A stretch of DNA of 64,000 nt from an uncultured Bacillaceae bacterium (GTDB taxonomy: Bacteria; Bacillota; Bacilli; Bacillales; Cytobacillaceae): assembly GCA_937995745.1 (NCBI GenBank), contig CALKIU010000131.1, positions 1 through 64,000 of the forward strand. The letters run 5' to 3'. A model generated the notes under the pieces. It had not been told where the DNA came from. It worked only from the letters and a program-made list of their open reading frames with translations, and made no database searches. A program made the translations under genes and the position numbers. How positions within the stretch are numbered: position 1 is the stretch's first letter; every line of letters begins with the position of its first letter. This document shows positions 53,993 to 62,433 of the stretch, piece by piece.

Positions 53993-55348
53993 TTACTCGG
54001 ATTTCATCACATCATACATTTCTAAAAACTTTGTATTAAAATCGCCTTCCACGAATTTCTCGTGGTTCAGCAATTTTATATGGAATGGGATGGTCGTATG
54101 AATGCCCTCGACGACAAACTCGTTCAACGCACGTTTCATGCGGGCAATCGCCTCTTCTCTGGTGCTTCCGTGCGTAATTACTTTGGCGATCATGGAATCG
54201 TAATAGGGCGGTATCGTATACCCCTCATATGCCGCTGAATCCACCCTTACACCGGGTCCTCCCGGAGGTATGTATCTCGTAATTTTACCGGGGGAAGGCA
54301 TGAATTTCTTTTCCGGATTTTCCGCATTAATGCGGCATTCGATCGCCCAACCGTTAAAGGTTACGTCGTCTTGGGAAATGGACAATTTTTCTCCCGAAGC
54401 AATCTTAATTTGTTCTTTTACCAGGTCGATTCCGGTAACAAGCTCGGTAACCGGGTGTTCAACCTGAATGCGGGTGTTCATTTCCATGAAATAAAATTTG
54501 CGGTTATTGTGGTCATATATAAATTCTATCGTACCAGCGCCTGTATAATCAACTGCTTTTGCTGCTTTAACGGCCGCAGCTCCCATTTCGGCACGGATTT
54601 CTCCGTCAAGGGCAGGTGATGGTGTTTCTTCCAACAGTTTCTGCAGTCTTCTTTGAATGGAGCAATCGCGCTCGCCCAAATGGATGACATTTCCGTAATT
54701 GTCTGCCAATACTTGAATTTCCACATGGCGGAAATCTTCTATATATTTTTCCAAGTAAACCCCGGGATTGCCAAAAGCTGTCGCCGCTTCCTGCTGGGTA
54801 ATATTGATTCCGTTAATCAATTCTTCTTTATTGCGGGCGACACGAATTCCTTTTCCACCGCCCCCGGCAGTCGCTTTAATGATGACCGGATAGCCGATTT
54901 TATCGGCAACTTCCAGCGCCTCATCGATATCTTTAATGACGCCTTGCGAACCGGGAACAATTGGCACTCCGGCTTGGCGCATCGTCTCGCGGGCAACGTC
55001 TTTTATTCCCATTTTTGTGATGGCCTCCGGAGACGGTCCGACAAAAATGATGCCGACTTCACGACAAAGTTCGGCAAAATCTGCATTCTCGGCCAAAAAT
55101 CCATAACCTGGATGAATGGCATCGCATCCGGTTTTCTTGGCGACACTAATTATATTCGCAAAATTCAAATAACTATCTTTAGATAGTTTAGACCCTATAC
55201 AATATGCTTCGTCTGCCAGTTGGACATGCAAAGCATCTTTATCGGCTTCTGAGTAAACCGCTACCGTTTCAACACCCAACTCGCGGGCTGCACGAATAAT
55301 CCGCACCGCGATTTCGCCTCTGTTGGCTATTAACAGTTTTTTAATCAT
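53993..55348 (-). CDS. accC: biotin carboxylase subunit of acetyl-CoA carboxylase
   Basis: A 451-residue ATP-grasp enzyme that carboxylates the biotin of AccB, the first half of malonyl-CoA formation. Visible are the N-terminal [18 protein letters not shown], the ATP loop [14 protein letters not shown] near residue 160, the bicarbonate/biotin region [14 protein letters not shown] near 285 and the C-terminal lid. It is one of the most conserved proteins of the window. It lies 18 bases behind accB. It is also the only biotin carboxylase in reach of the mmdA pathway. Confidence 0.96.
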   Translation of the reverse strand: MIKKLLIANRGEIAVRIIRAARELGVETVAVYSEADKDALHVQLADEAYCIGSKLSKDSYLNFANIISVAKKTGCDAIHPGYGFLAENADFAELCREVGIIFVGPSPEAITKMGIKDVARETMRQAGVPIVPGSQGVIKDIDEALEVADKIGYPVIIKATAGGGGKGIRVARNKEELINGINITQQEAATAFGNPGVYLEKYIEDFRHVEIQVLADNYGNVIHLGERDCSIQRRLQKLLEETPSPALDGEIRAEMGAAAVKAAKAVDYTGAGTIEFIYDHNNRKFYFMEMNTRIQVEHPVTELVTGIDLVKEQIKIASGEKLSISQDDVTFNGWAIECRINAENPEKKFMPSPGKITRYIPPGGPGVRVDSAAYEGYTIPPYYDSMIAKVITHGSTREEAIARMKRALNEFVVEGIHTTIPFHIKLLNHEKFVEGDFNTKFLEMYDVMKSE

Positions 55349-55366
55349 GAAGAAATCGCTCCCCCA

Positions 55367-55897
55367 TTATTCAGGCTTCACTAAGAACAGCGGTTGTCCG
55401 TATTCTACCAATTGTCCGTCTTCAACGAGGATGTCAACAATTTCTCCTTCTACTTCCGCTTCAATCTCGTTGAACAATTTCATGGCTTCAACAATGCAGA
55501 CAATCGTGTCCTTCTTGACTTTGTCACCCACTTGAACATACGGGTCTTTATCAGGAGCGGGACGCCGGTAGAATGTTCCTACCATCGGTGAAACAATCTT
55601 GTGAAGGTTTTCGGCATCTTCTACTGAAACTTTTGCCTCTTCAGCAGGCTTTTCAGCCGGTTTAGCTTCTTGTTTCGGTGCCGGTGCAGCCGGTGCCGGT
55701 TCAACAGAAACTTGCGGTTGTTGAACTGTTTCCACAGCGGCAGGTTGAACTTGTGGAACCACTTGAACGGCTGTTGCGGCAGTCGCAACACTTTTCTTCA
55801 TTTTGATCGTCGCATCTTCAAATTCATACTCAAATTCTGTGAGCGAAGACTTGTCCACTAGTCTGATAAGTTCACGCAGTTCTTGGATTTTTAACAT
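55367..55897 (-). CDS. accB: biotin carboxyl carrier protein of acetyl-CoA carboxylase
   Basis: A 176-residue carrier with an N-terminal domain ([16 protein letters not shown]), a long Ala/Pro/Val/Gln-rich flexible linker (about residues 37-85) and a C-terminal biotinyl domain with the biotinylated Lys in VEAMK (residue 140). The start at 55897 is six bases after AAGGGGTG; a GTG three codons upstream is less likely. It is the first gene of accB-accC-yqhY and is preceded by a long non-coding gap. Confidence 0.95.
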   Translation of the reverse strand: MLKIQELRELIRLVDKSSLTEFEYEFEDATIKMKKSVATAATAVQVVPQVQPAAVETVQQPQVSVEPAPAAPAPKQEAKPAEKPAEEAKVSVEDAENLHKIVSPMVGTFYRRPAPDKDPYVQVGDKVKKDTIVCIVEAMKLFNEIEAEVEGEIVDILVEDGQLVEYGQPLFLVKPE

Positions 55898-56487
55898 GTC
55901 AGACACCCCTTATAAAAATTTTAGCAGTAGATAGTAATATCATACGATAATATCTCCCGCATGTACAATACAAAATTGTTAAAACCTTCAGACAAATTTT
56001 TATTTTATTATATTTTTATCAAAAAGAAATCCAAAAGTCCAGAATCAATTGAGCATATCCCTCCGTTTCTTAATGCAAGAAATTAACAAAACTACACTTT
56101 TTGGAAATTCTTCTTTAATGAGTTTAATATCAGGTCAAATGACCTGCTCTTATAACTTAAAACCTATTGTAATATGATTTTTTGATTTTTGGTATATTTT
56201 CTCTCCACATACCAGAATATTATCTATCGCAATGTTCTTTTAATTAAGTCGGAGGGAATATAGAAGCTTCAATTTTGATTCCGGCATCTTTTTCCTTTTT
56301 CCGTAAAAATATTTGCTCTTTCGTATGTACTTGCGGGAAATTATCTTAAGCTATTATATGAGTTTTAAGGGGTAAATTGCAAGAGTCTTATTACATAACA
56401 GTTAACAAAATTCGAATGTTTTTTATAACAGTCTTTCAACTTTTTTCGACAACATATAATTAATTTCCTTTCTTTTAAAAAAAGAAC
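55898..56487. other. 590-base A+T-rich region upstream of accB
   Basis: This gap between the spoIIIA operon end and accB holds the accB promoter (a -35 TTGTCT with -10 TGTATT is one possibility near 55970 on the minus strand) and a palindrome CAGGTCA-AA-TGACCTG (56131-56146). A GGAGGG stretch near 56251 precedes no convincing start. No gene is supported on either strand. Confidence 0.4.
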
Positions 56488-56517
56488 AAAAAAGGAAAGC
56501 ATTACTTGCTGCTTTCC
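56488..56517 (-). terminator. terminator of the spoIIIA operon
   Basis: GGAAAGC / GCTTTCC (56494-56500 with 56511-56517) followed on the minus strand by TTTTTTG. It overlaps the spoIIIAH stop codon. Confidence 0.8.
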
Positions 56518-57083
56518 TTCTTTTCCCCTTGGAAAGTGACGGCAACGGTCTGCATTTCATCAATTTCATTTTTTACCATTTGGATAATTTCATTTGCTTT
56601 TTCCGCTGAAGGCTCATCAGACTTGACCGTTATCCTCACTTTTTCTCCGTCTGCCCGTACGAGGGCGTCTTCATAGCCCATTGCAATGATGAGTGTTTCC
56701 AGCAAAGCCTCTTTCTGGGCCACTTCATCAATTTTTTTCATTTCATCAAAAGCTTCGCTCCGTTTGTCAGCCGGAAGGTCCGTAGATGCGAGCGTGTCTC
56801 TCAGCGCTTCTTTTCGTTTGCTCCGCTCTTCTTCCAACTCAAGTCTTAATGACTCAAATATTTCATCCCCTGCTGCGCTTGAAACAACCTCGCCTTCATC
56901 TTCCCCTGCCGTCTCGCTTTTTTCATCGGTTCCGCTTGCCTTGTTGTTTTCATGCGTTTCATTCTCGTCAATGGTTGCTATTTCCTTCCCTGTCTGTTCC
57001 GGTGAAGTGATGTAATAGACAGACAAAACAACAACCAGGCTTAACATCGTCAATAACCAAACGGTTTGTTTCTTTAATAGCAT
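56502..57083 (-). CDS. spoIIIAH: stage III sporulation protein AH (SpoIIIAH)
   Basis: A 193-residue mother-cell membrane protein whose extracellular YscJ/FliF-like ring-building domain binds forespore SpoIIQ, forming the feeding-tube channel. The membrane anchor LKKQTVWLLTMLSLVVVLSVYY is at the N-terminus (given in two parts here: LKKQTVWLLTML and SLVVVLSVYY), an acidic linker follows, and the RBM domain (about 105-190) contains GYEDALVRADGEKVRITVKSD-like sequence. The start at 57083 follows AAGGAGGAAAGCC and equals the B. subtilis N-terminus. Last gene of the operon. Confidence 0.94.
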   Translation of the reverse strand: MLLKKQTVWLLTMLSLVVVLSVYYITSPEQTGKEIATIDENETHENNKASGTDEKSETAGEDEGEVVSSAAGDEIFESLRLELEEERSKRKEALRDTLASTDLPADKRSEAFDEMKKIDEVAQKEALLETLIIAMGYEDALVRADGEKVRITVKSDEPSAEKANEIIQMVKNEIDEMQTVAVTFQGEKKESSK

Positions 57084-57168
57084 GGCTTTCCTCCTCCTTG
57101 TTAACATGTTTGAATGTTGTTCATTCATTAACTGCAAATGCTTCCTATCTTTTTGTTAATTAGTCCTT

Positions 57169-57816
57169 TCATTTTCTCGGCATGACGGATACCCGGTGGC
57201 TTGGAACATCGAGCAGCTTGGTGACTGACTCAATAATCCGCTTTTCTATTTGAACATTTTCCGCTCCTTTGGCCACTACTAAAACCCCCCTGACCTGAGG
57301 CTTTTTTGTCTCCAAAACGATCGGTACTTCTTTATCCCCTTCACGGATGATGACGAGTTGTTCTTCTTCAGACTGATCAAGGACCTTTCTCTCTCCGCCT
57401 TGCTGATCCACTTCATTTGTTTCTTGGGAGCGAATGGTTTTGTTTTTTTCCAGAATGCGTTTTTCCGTGGCGTCTATATTTACAACCACGGTCACCTCAC
57501 TGACGCCACTTATTTGTTCCAATGCTTCTTTCAATTGGTTTTCATAGTAGCTTTCATAATCTTTTATCATTTCATTTTCATGCGCCGGTTTGTTTTTCCC
57601 CAGCACTTCCACACTGTCGTTATTTTTTCCGTTCTTACCCGAGACAGCGGCAGTTGACCCTTGTTCTTCGCTGTCGAAAAAATAATTGCCAAAAAACATA
57701 ATGGCTGCGCCAAATATGAAGATAAGAAATAAATATTGATATTTTCCCGGCTTTTTTTCATCTCCGAAGGCCCTTTTCAATGCCGAAAACAACCCTTTTC
57801 CCTCGTCATTTCCCAT
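57169..57816 (-). CDS. spoIIIAG: stage III sporulation protein AG (SpoIIIAG)
   Basis: A 215-residue protein with one membrane helix (about residues 27-45, LFLIFIFGAAIMFFGNYFF) and an extracellular ring-building domain that forms the large SpoIIIAG ring of the SpoIIIA-SpoIIQ channel. The beta-triangle insertion region of the family lies about residues 125-165 and is rich in charged residues. GVLVVAKGAENVQIEKRI near 180 is typical. It is separated from spoIIIAF by three bases and from spoIIIAH by 85 bases. Confidence 0.93.
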   Translation of the reverse strand: MGNDEGKGLFSALKRAFGDEKKPGKYQYLFLIFIFGAAIMFFGNYFFDSEEQGSTAAVSGKNGKNNDSVEVLGKNKPAHENEMIKDYESYYENQLKEALEQISGVSEVTVVVNIDATEKRILEKNKTIRSQETNEVDQQGGERKVLDQSEEEQLVIIREGDKEVPIVLETKKPQVRGVLVVAKGAENVQIEKRIIESVTKLLDVPSHRVSVMPRK

Positions 57817-57819
57817 CTT

Positions 57820-58443
57820 TTACCGAGCCCCTCCTTCACCAACTATTTCAACTTTTTTTTCTTCCACACCCCATTTGGCAGCCAAAAATGCGGCGATTTC
57901 CCCACTGTCTTTTAACGTAATCTGATCGGAAGGAGGAGATGACGTATCAATGATGATTTTCTCCACTTTGGCAACGGCGGTTTCTGTTTCTTCGTTTTCT
58001 TCCTGCTTTTTTAAAAATACGGTAATTTTTGTTAAGTTATCCGGCGAAACACCGTTTTTTGCATCCATTTCCAGCTCAATCTTTTCAATCTGCAAACCGT
58101 ATTTTTCCATCAACTCCTCTTCCGCTGATTCTCTCAACATCGAAGCCGTTTCTTCTAAAATATATGCATGCTGGGAAGCTTGTATTTCTTTTTTCTGCAT
58201 TTCCAAGGAATTTTCCATCTTTTTCTCAACTTCTCCCTCTATGGAAGGAACCGATTCTATCAACGTTTCAAAGTCAGTGTCCAGGAGTTTAAATACCGGT
58301 GTGATGACGATCGCAATCAAAAGAAGACCCATGACTAACTTCACATACTTAATGAATGCTGTATTGGGGAGGAGCAAATCAATGACTGTTGCCAACAGGA
58401 CAAATAATATGATATTCGTGACCCACTCTTTCAAAAATTCGAT
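57820..58443 (-). CDS. spoIIIAF: stage III sporulation protein AF (SpoIIIAF)
   Basis: A membrane protein of about 207 residues with two N-terminal helices (ILFVLLATVIDLLLP and LVMGLLLIAIVITPVF) and a C-terminal ring-building domain, part of the SpoIIIA channel. Start choice is odd. The only in-frame standard start is TTG 58434, but GGGAGGTG lies 18 bases from it. The ATC at 58443 is nine bases from GGAGG and restores the EFLKEW sequence that aligns with B. subtilis MSFLTEW. I give the ATC start as the boundary; TTG 58434 is the alternative. Confidence 0.88.
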   Translation of the reverse strand: MEFLKEWVTNIILFVLLATVIDLLLPNTAFIKYVKLVMGLLLIAIVITPVFKLLDTDFETLIESVPSIEGEVEKKMENSLEMQKKEIQASQHAYILEETASMLRESAEEELMEKYGLQIEKIELEMDAKNGVSPDNLTKITVFLKKQEENEETETAVAKVEKIIIDTSSPPSDQITLKDSGEIAAFLAAKWGVEEKKVEIVGEGGAR

Positions 58444-58461
58444 AAGCCATCACCTCCCTGT

Positions 58462-59670
58462 TCAGCGGACCATCACCGTTAAATTCCCCGCCGCAATAAT
58501 GACCGTTAAACTCAGAAAAAACATCAGGGAGACCATCGCCAACGAAGCAAAAACATACATGACGCTTTTGCTGATAATATCGAGACATTTGATCACCGGT
58601 CCTCCGCCGAGGGGCTGCATAATGGCAGCGGCGAATTTGTACACAAATGCGACCATGAGAATTTTTATGGACGGGAAGGCGACAATCAGCAGCAAAATGG
58701 CCACTCCCGCCAATCCGACCGTATTTTTAAGAAGCAAAGAAGCAGTGATGATCGTATCGGTCGCGTCGGTAAACATCCTCCCGATCACGGGAATAAAATT
58801 GCCGGTGATAAATTTTGCCGTCCGGAGGGCGATTCCGTCAGTCACTGCAGAGGAAGCTCCTTGAACGGAAATGACCCCGACAAAAACGGTGGTAAAAATT
58901 CCTAATAAACCGATGCTCCAATTTCTGAACAGATTGCCGAGCTGGGTGACTTTGTAATTGTCGCTAAGGGTGCTTGTAATATTGAGCAGTGCCGAAATAA
59001 ACAAAAGCGGCAGAACAAGATACTTGACAAACAATCCGCATACGTTGATTAAGAAAAGTATGACCGGATGAAAAAAAGCTGCGGAAACAAGTCCTCCCGA
59101 ACTGGCCATCAGTGCAAGCAGCAAAGGCACAAGCGCGGTTATAAACGAGACCATTGTGTTAATCGTTTCATCCGTGTAATCGATAACGACGTGAAAACTG
59201 TTTAAGGCGATAATGATTAGAACGATTAAGACGATGGCATAGGCAATTTTACTCACGGAAGTCTTTTCGAATGAATTTTGCAACGATTGCAAGAACATGG
59301 AAAAAATAGTGAGCATGATCAAAGTCCCCAACAGTTTTCCGTTCGCCACGAATTCATGAAACATGTATTTTAAAAACCCTACCAGCCACTCTTTTACGGA
59401 AAACTCCTTTTCTCCCTTGAGAAATTCCATTAAAGTTCCCTTTTGGCTCTCAGGGAGAAAACCGCCATAATCTTTGACGAGTTTTTCCCAAAATAAAGCT
59501 AATTCTTCCAAATCCAGGGCTTCCAGTTGCTTTTCGAACAACTCCCCCGTTTCTTGCATATTTTCCGTCTCTTCGGCAGTTGTTTCTGCCCGGACCGGGA
59601 CTTGTCCAAAAAAACAAAGGAAAAAAAGAACAGAGAAAATGGCGATTAGTTTGATCGGCAGCTGCTTCAA
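58462..59670 (-). CDS. spoIIIAE: stage III sporulation protein AE (SpoIIIAE)
   Basis: A 402-residue polytopic membrane protein of the SpoIIIA complex, distantly similar to transporter permeases. An N-terminal signal-like segment (KLIAIFSVLFFLCFFG) is followed by a soluble stretch and then seven or eight membrane helices from about residue 110. Conserved pieces include TDATDTIITASLLLKN near 310 and ALRTAKFITGNFIPVIGRMF. It starts with TTG behind AAGAAGGTGAAG. It lies 33 bases after spoIIIAD. Confidence 0.93.
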   Translation of the reverse strand: MKQLPIKLIAIFSVLFFLCFFGQVPVRAETTAEETENMQETGELFEKQLEALDLEELALFWEKLVKDYGGFLPESQKGTLMEFLKGEKEFSVKEWLVGFLKYMFHEFVANGKLLGTLIMLTIFSMFLQSLQNSFEKTSVSKIAYAIVLIVLIIIALNSFHVVIDYTDETINTMVSFITALVPLLLALMASSGGLVSAAFFHPVILFLINVCGLFVKYLVLPLLFISALLNITSTLSDNYKVTQLGNLFRNWSIGLLGIFTTVFVGVISVQGASSAVTDGIALRTAKFITGNFIPVIGRMFTDATDTIITASLLLKNTVGLAGVAILLLIVAFPSIKILMVAFVYKFAAAIMQPLGGGPVIKCLDIISKSVMYVFASLAMVSLMFFLSLTVIIAAGNLTVMVR

Positions 59671-59703
59671 GGCTTCACCTTCTTTGCAAGGAGATGGCCG
59701 ATA

Positions 59704-60093
59704 TTAGTCCGGTATCAGTTGGAGAATCGTTTCCACCAAGACAGTAAATATGGGTACAGCCAGCGCCAATATTAATATTTTTCCGGCCATTTCAATTTTG
59801 GCCGCCATTGCGCCTTGACCGGCGTCTTTCGTAATTTGCGACGCGAATTCGGCTATATAAGCAATCCCGATAATTTTAAGAATCGTTTCCACATAGACGG
59901 TGTTCACCCGGGCATTTAACGCCAGTTTTTCCAGCATGTTGAGTATGGAACGGATTTGATCAACAAGGAATAGAAAAATCATGCAACCGGTAAATACGAT
60001 CAGCAGAAAAGCGAAGTTGGGTTTTTGTTCTTTTACAATCAACGCCAAAAATGTACTCACTAATGAGATTCCAACAATTTTAAGAATGTCAAT
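59704..60093 (-). CDS. spoIIIAD: stage III sporulation protein AD (SpoIIIAD), probable ATT start
   Basis: A small membrane protein of about 129 residues with three or four helices. The core (FLALIVKEQKPNFAFLL, YVETILKIIGIAYIAEF, KDAGQGAMAAKIEMAGK) is nearly that of B. subtilis. The first standard start, GTG 60060, would cut away half of the first helix and has no ribosome site. Eleven codons upstream an ATT begins DILKIVGISLVSTF, which aligns with the family start M-(x)-DIVQIVG; GGGAGGG lies seven bases before this ATT. I therefore place the start at 60093. Confidence 0.88.
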   Translation of the reverse strand: MDILKIVGISLVSTFLALIVKEQKPNFAFLLIVFTGCMIFLFLVDQIRSILNMLEKLALNARVNTVYVETILKIIGIAYIAEFASQITKDAGQGAMAAKIEMAGKILILALAVPIFTVLVETILQLIPD

Positions 60094-60107
60094 CCTCCAG
60101 CCCTCCC

Positions 60108-60314
60108 TTACCCCTCAAAAAGGAAAACGGATTTTATTTTCTGGAACAGGTCGTCCACGATGGATGCCACCATAAACAAAATATAAATGAAACCAAACAA
60201 TGTAACCCATTGGGCATACTCCTTTTTTCCCACTTGGTCAAGAATTGTGTGCAAAAATGCTACTACAATTCCCACGCCGGCAATTTTGAAGATGATATCC
60301 ACCTCTAAACCCAT
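60108..60314 (-). CDS. spoIIIAC: stage III sporulation protein AC (SpoIIIAC)
   Basis: A 68-residue, two-helix membrane protein of the SpoIIIA complex, starting MGLEVDIIFKIAGVGIV and ending KIKSVFLFEG; identical in length and almost in sequence to B. subtilis SpoIIIAC. GGAGGAAAATGC precedes the ATG at 60314; the longer open frame upstream is not conserved. It is followed by spoIIIAD after 14 bases and preceded by a 112-base gap to spoIIIAB. Confidence 0.94.
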   Translation of the reverse strand: MGLEVDIIFKIAGVGIVVAFLHTILDQVGKKEYAQWVTLFGFIYILFMVASIVDDLFQKIKSVFLFEG

Positions 60315-60426
60315 GCATTTTCCTCCTAAACCATTGCATCTCATGCGTTTCGGCGGCTGCAAGTCTTGTTTGACAAATCCCTTTGACAGAAACGATGGCC
60401 GCTTCAATCCGCCGACATGCAAGCGG

Positions 60427-60942
60427 TCATATAAGCAAGATGACAATAAGCAATCCGCTTAGAAAACCAAGGCTTTTCACCATTTTCCCGTACTTTTGTT
60501 GTTTTTCGGTCGCGTCTGCTTCTTCCCGTTCCAAATGGGTAATTGTCAACTGAATATGCTTTTGCTGCGAAGTTTTATCGTGGCGTCCGAGAGTTTCCCC
60601 GAATTGTCTCATAATCTCCAGTTCACCCTGCTTGAAAGCCGCCCGCTTCTCCAAACTTTGCAAACAATCATCCCAAGCTTGTTTTACCGTCGTTTCCGTA
60701 TTGACAAGTTTATTGGCAAATGCGGAAAAAAATGAGGAGAGCGGTTCCGGCAATTGCCGCGCCAGCCGCCTTGATGCTTCATGCAATGGTGTATGACCGT
60801 ACATGATTTCCGCTTCAAGGGATAAAAGAGCATTTTTAAACAACCGCAATTGTCTTGTCCTTTCCGTCAGTCTCCTCGACGCGTCAAAGCCCGTCCAAGT
60901 GGTGGCAAGCATAATGAGCAGGGCACCGATGATTTTAACCAC
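60427..60942 (-). CDS. spoIIIAB: stage III sporulation protein AB (SpoIIIAB)
   Basis: A 171-residue protein with helices at both ends (KIIGALLIMLATTWTGF and LGFLSGLLIVILLI) and a cytoplasmic helical domain related to the T2SF/GspF type. The segment LSLEAEIMYGHTPL near residues 41-54 is family-typical. The start is GTG at 60942, about eight bases behind GAGAGGG, and it follows the spoIIIAA stop by two bases. The length is that of the B. subtilis protein. Confidence 0.93.
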   Translation of the reverse strand: MVKIIGALLIMLATTWTGFDASRRLTERTRQLRLFKNALLSLEAEIMYGHTPLHEASRRLARQLPEPLSSFFSAFANKLVNTETTVKQAWDDCLQSLEKRAAFKQGELEIMRQFGETLGRHDKTSQQKHIQLTITHLEREEADATEKQQKYGKMVKSLGFLSGLLIVILLI

Positions 60943-60944
60943 TT

Positions 60945-61868
60945 CTATTTCACCCTCTCCGGGCAACGAAGTTCCCGCCCGTTCTTATCTTTTACGGAAA
61001 CGATGGTCCCCGGGGCTTCACCGCGCCCCAATTCTATAAATCTTTCAAAGATTCCCATTTCCAAAACAGGCTGCAAAATAGGTCTGTTTCTCACTTCTGT
61101 CAAGGAATGGCCGTGAGTGGTAATGATTAATGTAATCCCCGCATTCACCGCTTCCAAAACGGCCTCGCAGTCTTCTTTCCTGCCAATCTCGTCAACGATG
61201 AGAACCTCGGGACTCATGGAACGAATCATCATCATCATTCCTTCCGCTTTTGGACAGGCATCGAGAACGTCAACCCTTGGTCCGAAAGTAAGCTGCGGAA
61301 CCCCGTGGACGCTTCCGGCTATTTCCGAACGTTCATCGACAATGCCTACCTTGCGTGACGGAATATTCTCCCGTCCCTGAGAAATAATGCGCCCGATATC
61401 ACGCAACAGAGTTGTCTTTCCCGTTTGGGGAGGCCCGATGATCATGGTGTGGAGCCAACCACCGTCATATATTTGCGGAATAAGATGATCGGCGATGCCG
61501 ACTTTTTCTCTTGCGACACGAATATTAAATGAAGAAACATCCCGGATCGCTTTGACCGTTCCGTTTTCCAGAATCACCTTCCCGGCCAGTCCGATCCGGT
61601 GACCGCCGGGGATGGTGATATACCCCCTCCTGAGTTCTTCTTCAAGGGTATAAATGGAAAAATTGCTTATTTTATTTAATAGTTTTTGGGCGTCGTCCGG
61701 TTTTACCACATAGGGCAGAAAAAACGGTCTTCCTCTGGCAATAATTTCAATCGGACGTTCAATGCGGATGCGAATTTCTTCCAATTCTTTTATTTGTCCT
61801 TCAGGCAGTTCATTGATAAATGTTCTGATGTGGCCCGGCAAAATCCGTAAAATCTCTTCCACACGCAA
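60945..61868 (-). CDS. spoIIIAA: stage III sporulation protein AA (SpoIIIAA), ATPase
   Basis: A 307-residue cytoplasmic AAA-type secretion ATPase that powers the mother-cell-to-forespore SpoIIIA channel. Walker A GPPQTGKTT is at residues 145-153 and Walker B is around MSPEVLIVDEIGRKED near 218-233, with THGHS following. The N-terminal domain (about 1-90) is specific to the family. It starts with TTG (61868) close behind AAAGGGAG; GTG 61862 is a possible alternative. First gene of the eight-gene spoIIIA operon, behind a near-perfect SigE promoter. Confidence 0.95.
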   Translation of the reverse strand: MRVEEILRILPGHIRTFINELPEGQIKELEEIRIRIERPIEIIARGRPFFLPYVVKPDDAQKLLNKISNFSIYTLEEELRRGYITIPGGHRIGLAGKVILENGTVKAIRDVSSFNIRVAREKVGIADHLIPQIYDGGWLHTMIIGPPQTGKTTLLRDIGRIISQGRENIPSRKVGIVDERSEIAGSVHGVPQLTFGPRVDVLDACPKAEGMMMMIRSMSPEVLIVDEIGRKEDCEAVLEAVNAGITLIITTHGHSLTEVRNRPILQPVLEMGIFERFIELGRGEAPGTIVSVKDKNGRELRCPERVK

Positions 61869-61928
61869 ACACTCCCTTTAAAAACGGAAAGAGGGGGATA
61901 TTTATAAAACGTGCCTTCTCATAATTAA

Positions 61929-61957
61929 AATGTATGCCCCCTTGTCCGCAATATGAC
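61929..61957 (-). promoter_or_regulatory. SigE promoter of the spoIIIA operon
   Basis: Minus strand -35 GTCATATT (61950-61957), 13-base spacer, -10 CATACATT (61929-61936): complete agreement with the SigE consensus at both elements. Confidence 0.85.
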
Positions 61958-62231
61958 TTACTTTTCTTCCCGCAAAGGGATGCGAAAGTTACCTTGTCTA
62001 CCGGCCAACCTTTCTGCCGGCAAAGGAAATGGCCTGTTGAAAAAACGGAAAGCTTCCGATGAGACGGCTGAATCACACGAAGATAAAACAGAGGCACGAC
62101 CGGCAAAGAACCGTCCCTTGCGAAAAAGGGGTCTTTCAACCAGCAAAAAACAAGGATGCGGAAAGGGGGATTTTTTCAGCGATAACAAAAGGAAATGAAT
62201 GATGCACGGTGAGAAGAAGCGGCATGATGAA
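61958..62231. other. region between efp terminators and spoIIIA promoter
   Basis: About 270 bases without a supported gene. B. subtilis has yqhV between efp and spoIIIAA; no frame here resembles it. An 81-codon plus-strand frame rich in Lys/Arg starts without a ribosome site and overlaps the SigE promoter, so it is not called. Confidence 0.4.
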
Positions 62232-62263
62232 TAAAAAATGCCCGGCCGGATTCCGGACGGGCA
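62232..62263 (-). terminator. second terminator downstream of efp
   Basis: TGCCCG-G-CCGG / CCGG-A-CGGGCA stem (62239-62263) followed on the minus strand by TTTTTTATT. It lies about 115 bases beyond the efp terminator. Confidence 0.8.
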
Positions 62264-62377
62264 TGATTACTGCTCGATATTCAGCAAAGAAATGAAAATC
62301 CGCAAACGAAAAAACCGGTCCTGAACCGCCGGGCGTACACCTTGACAAGGAAACGTCTGCCGAAGCCCGTTTCCCCA

Positions 62378-62417
62378 AAACAAAACCCTGAAACGGAAAA
62401 GTTTTTCCATTTCAGGG
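62378..62417 (-). terminator. terminator of efp
   Basis: CCCTGAAA-c-GGAAAA and TTTTCC-at-TTCAGGG pair (62386-62417); on the minus strand TTTTGTTTTGG follows. Confidence 0.8.
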
Positions 62418-62433
62418 TGCGGACAAATATATG

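Noticed and set aside
57950..58864. Plus-strand open frame of 304 codons
   Set aside because: Antisense to spoIIIAF and spoIIIAE; Ser/Ile/Lys-rich shadow without a ribosome site.
61953..62198. 81-codon plus-strand Lys/Arg-rich frame upstream of spoIIIAA
   Set aside because: No ribosome site, overlaps the SigE promoter of the operon on the other strand, and resembles no known protein.
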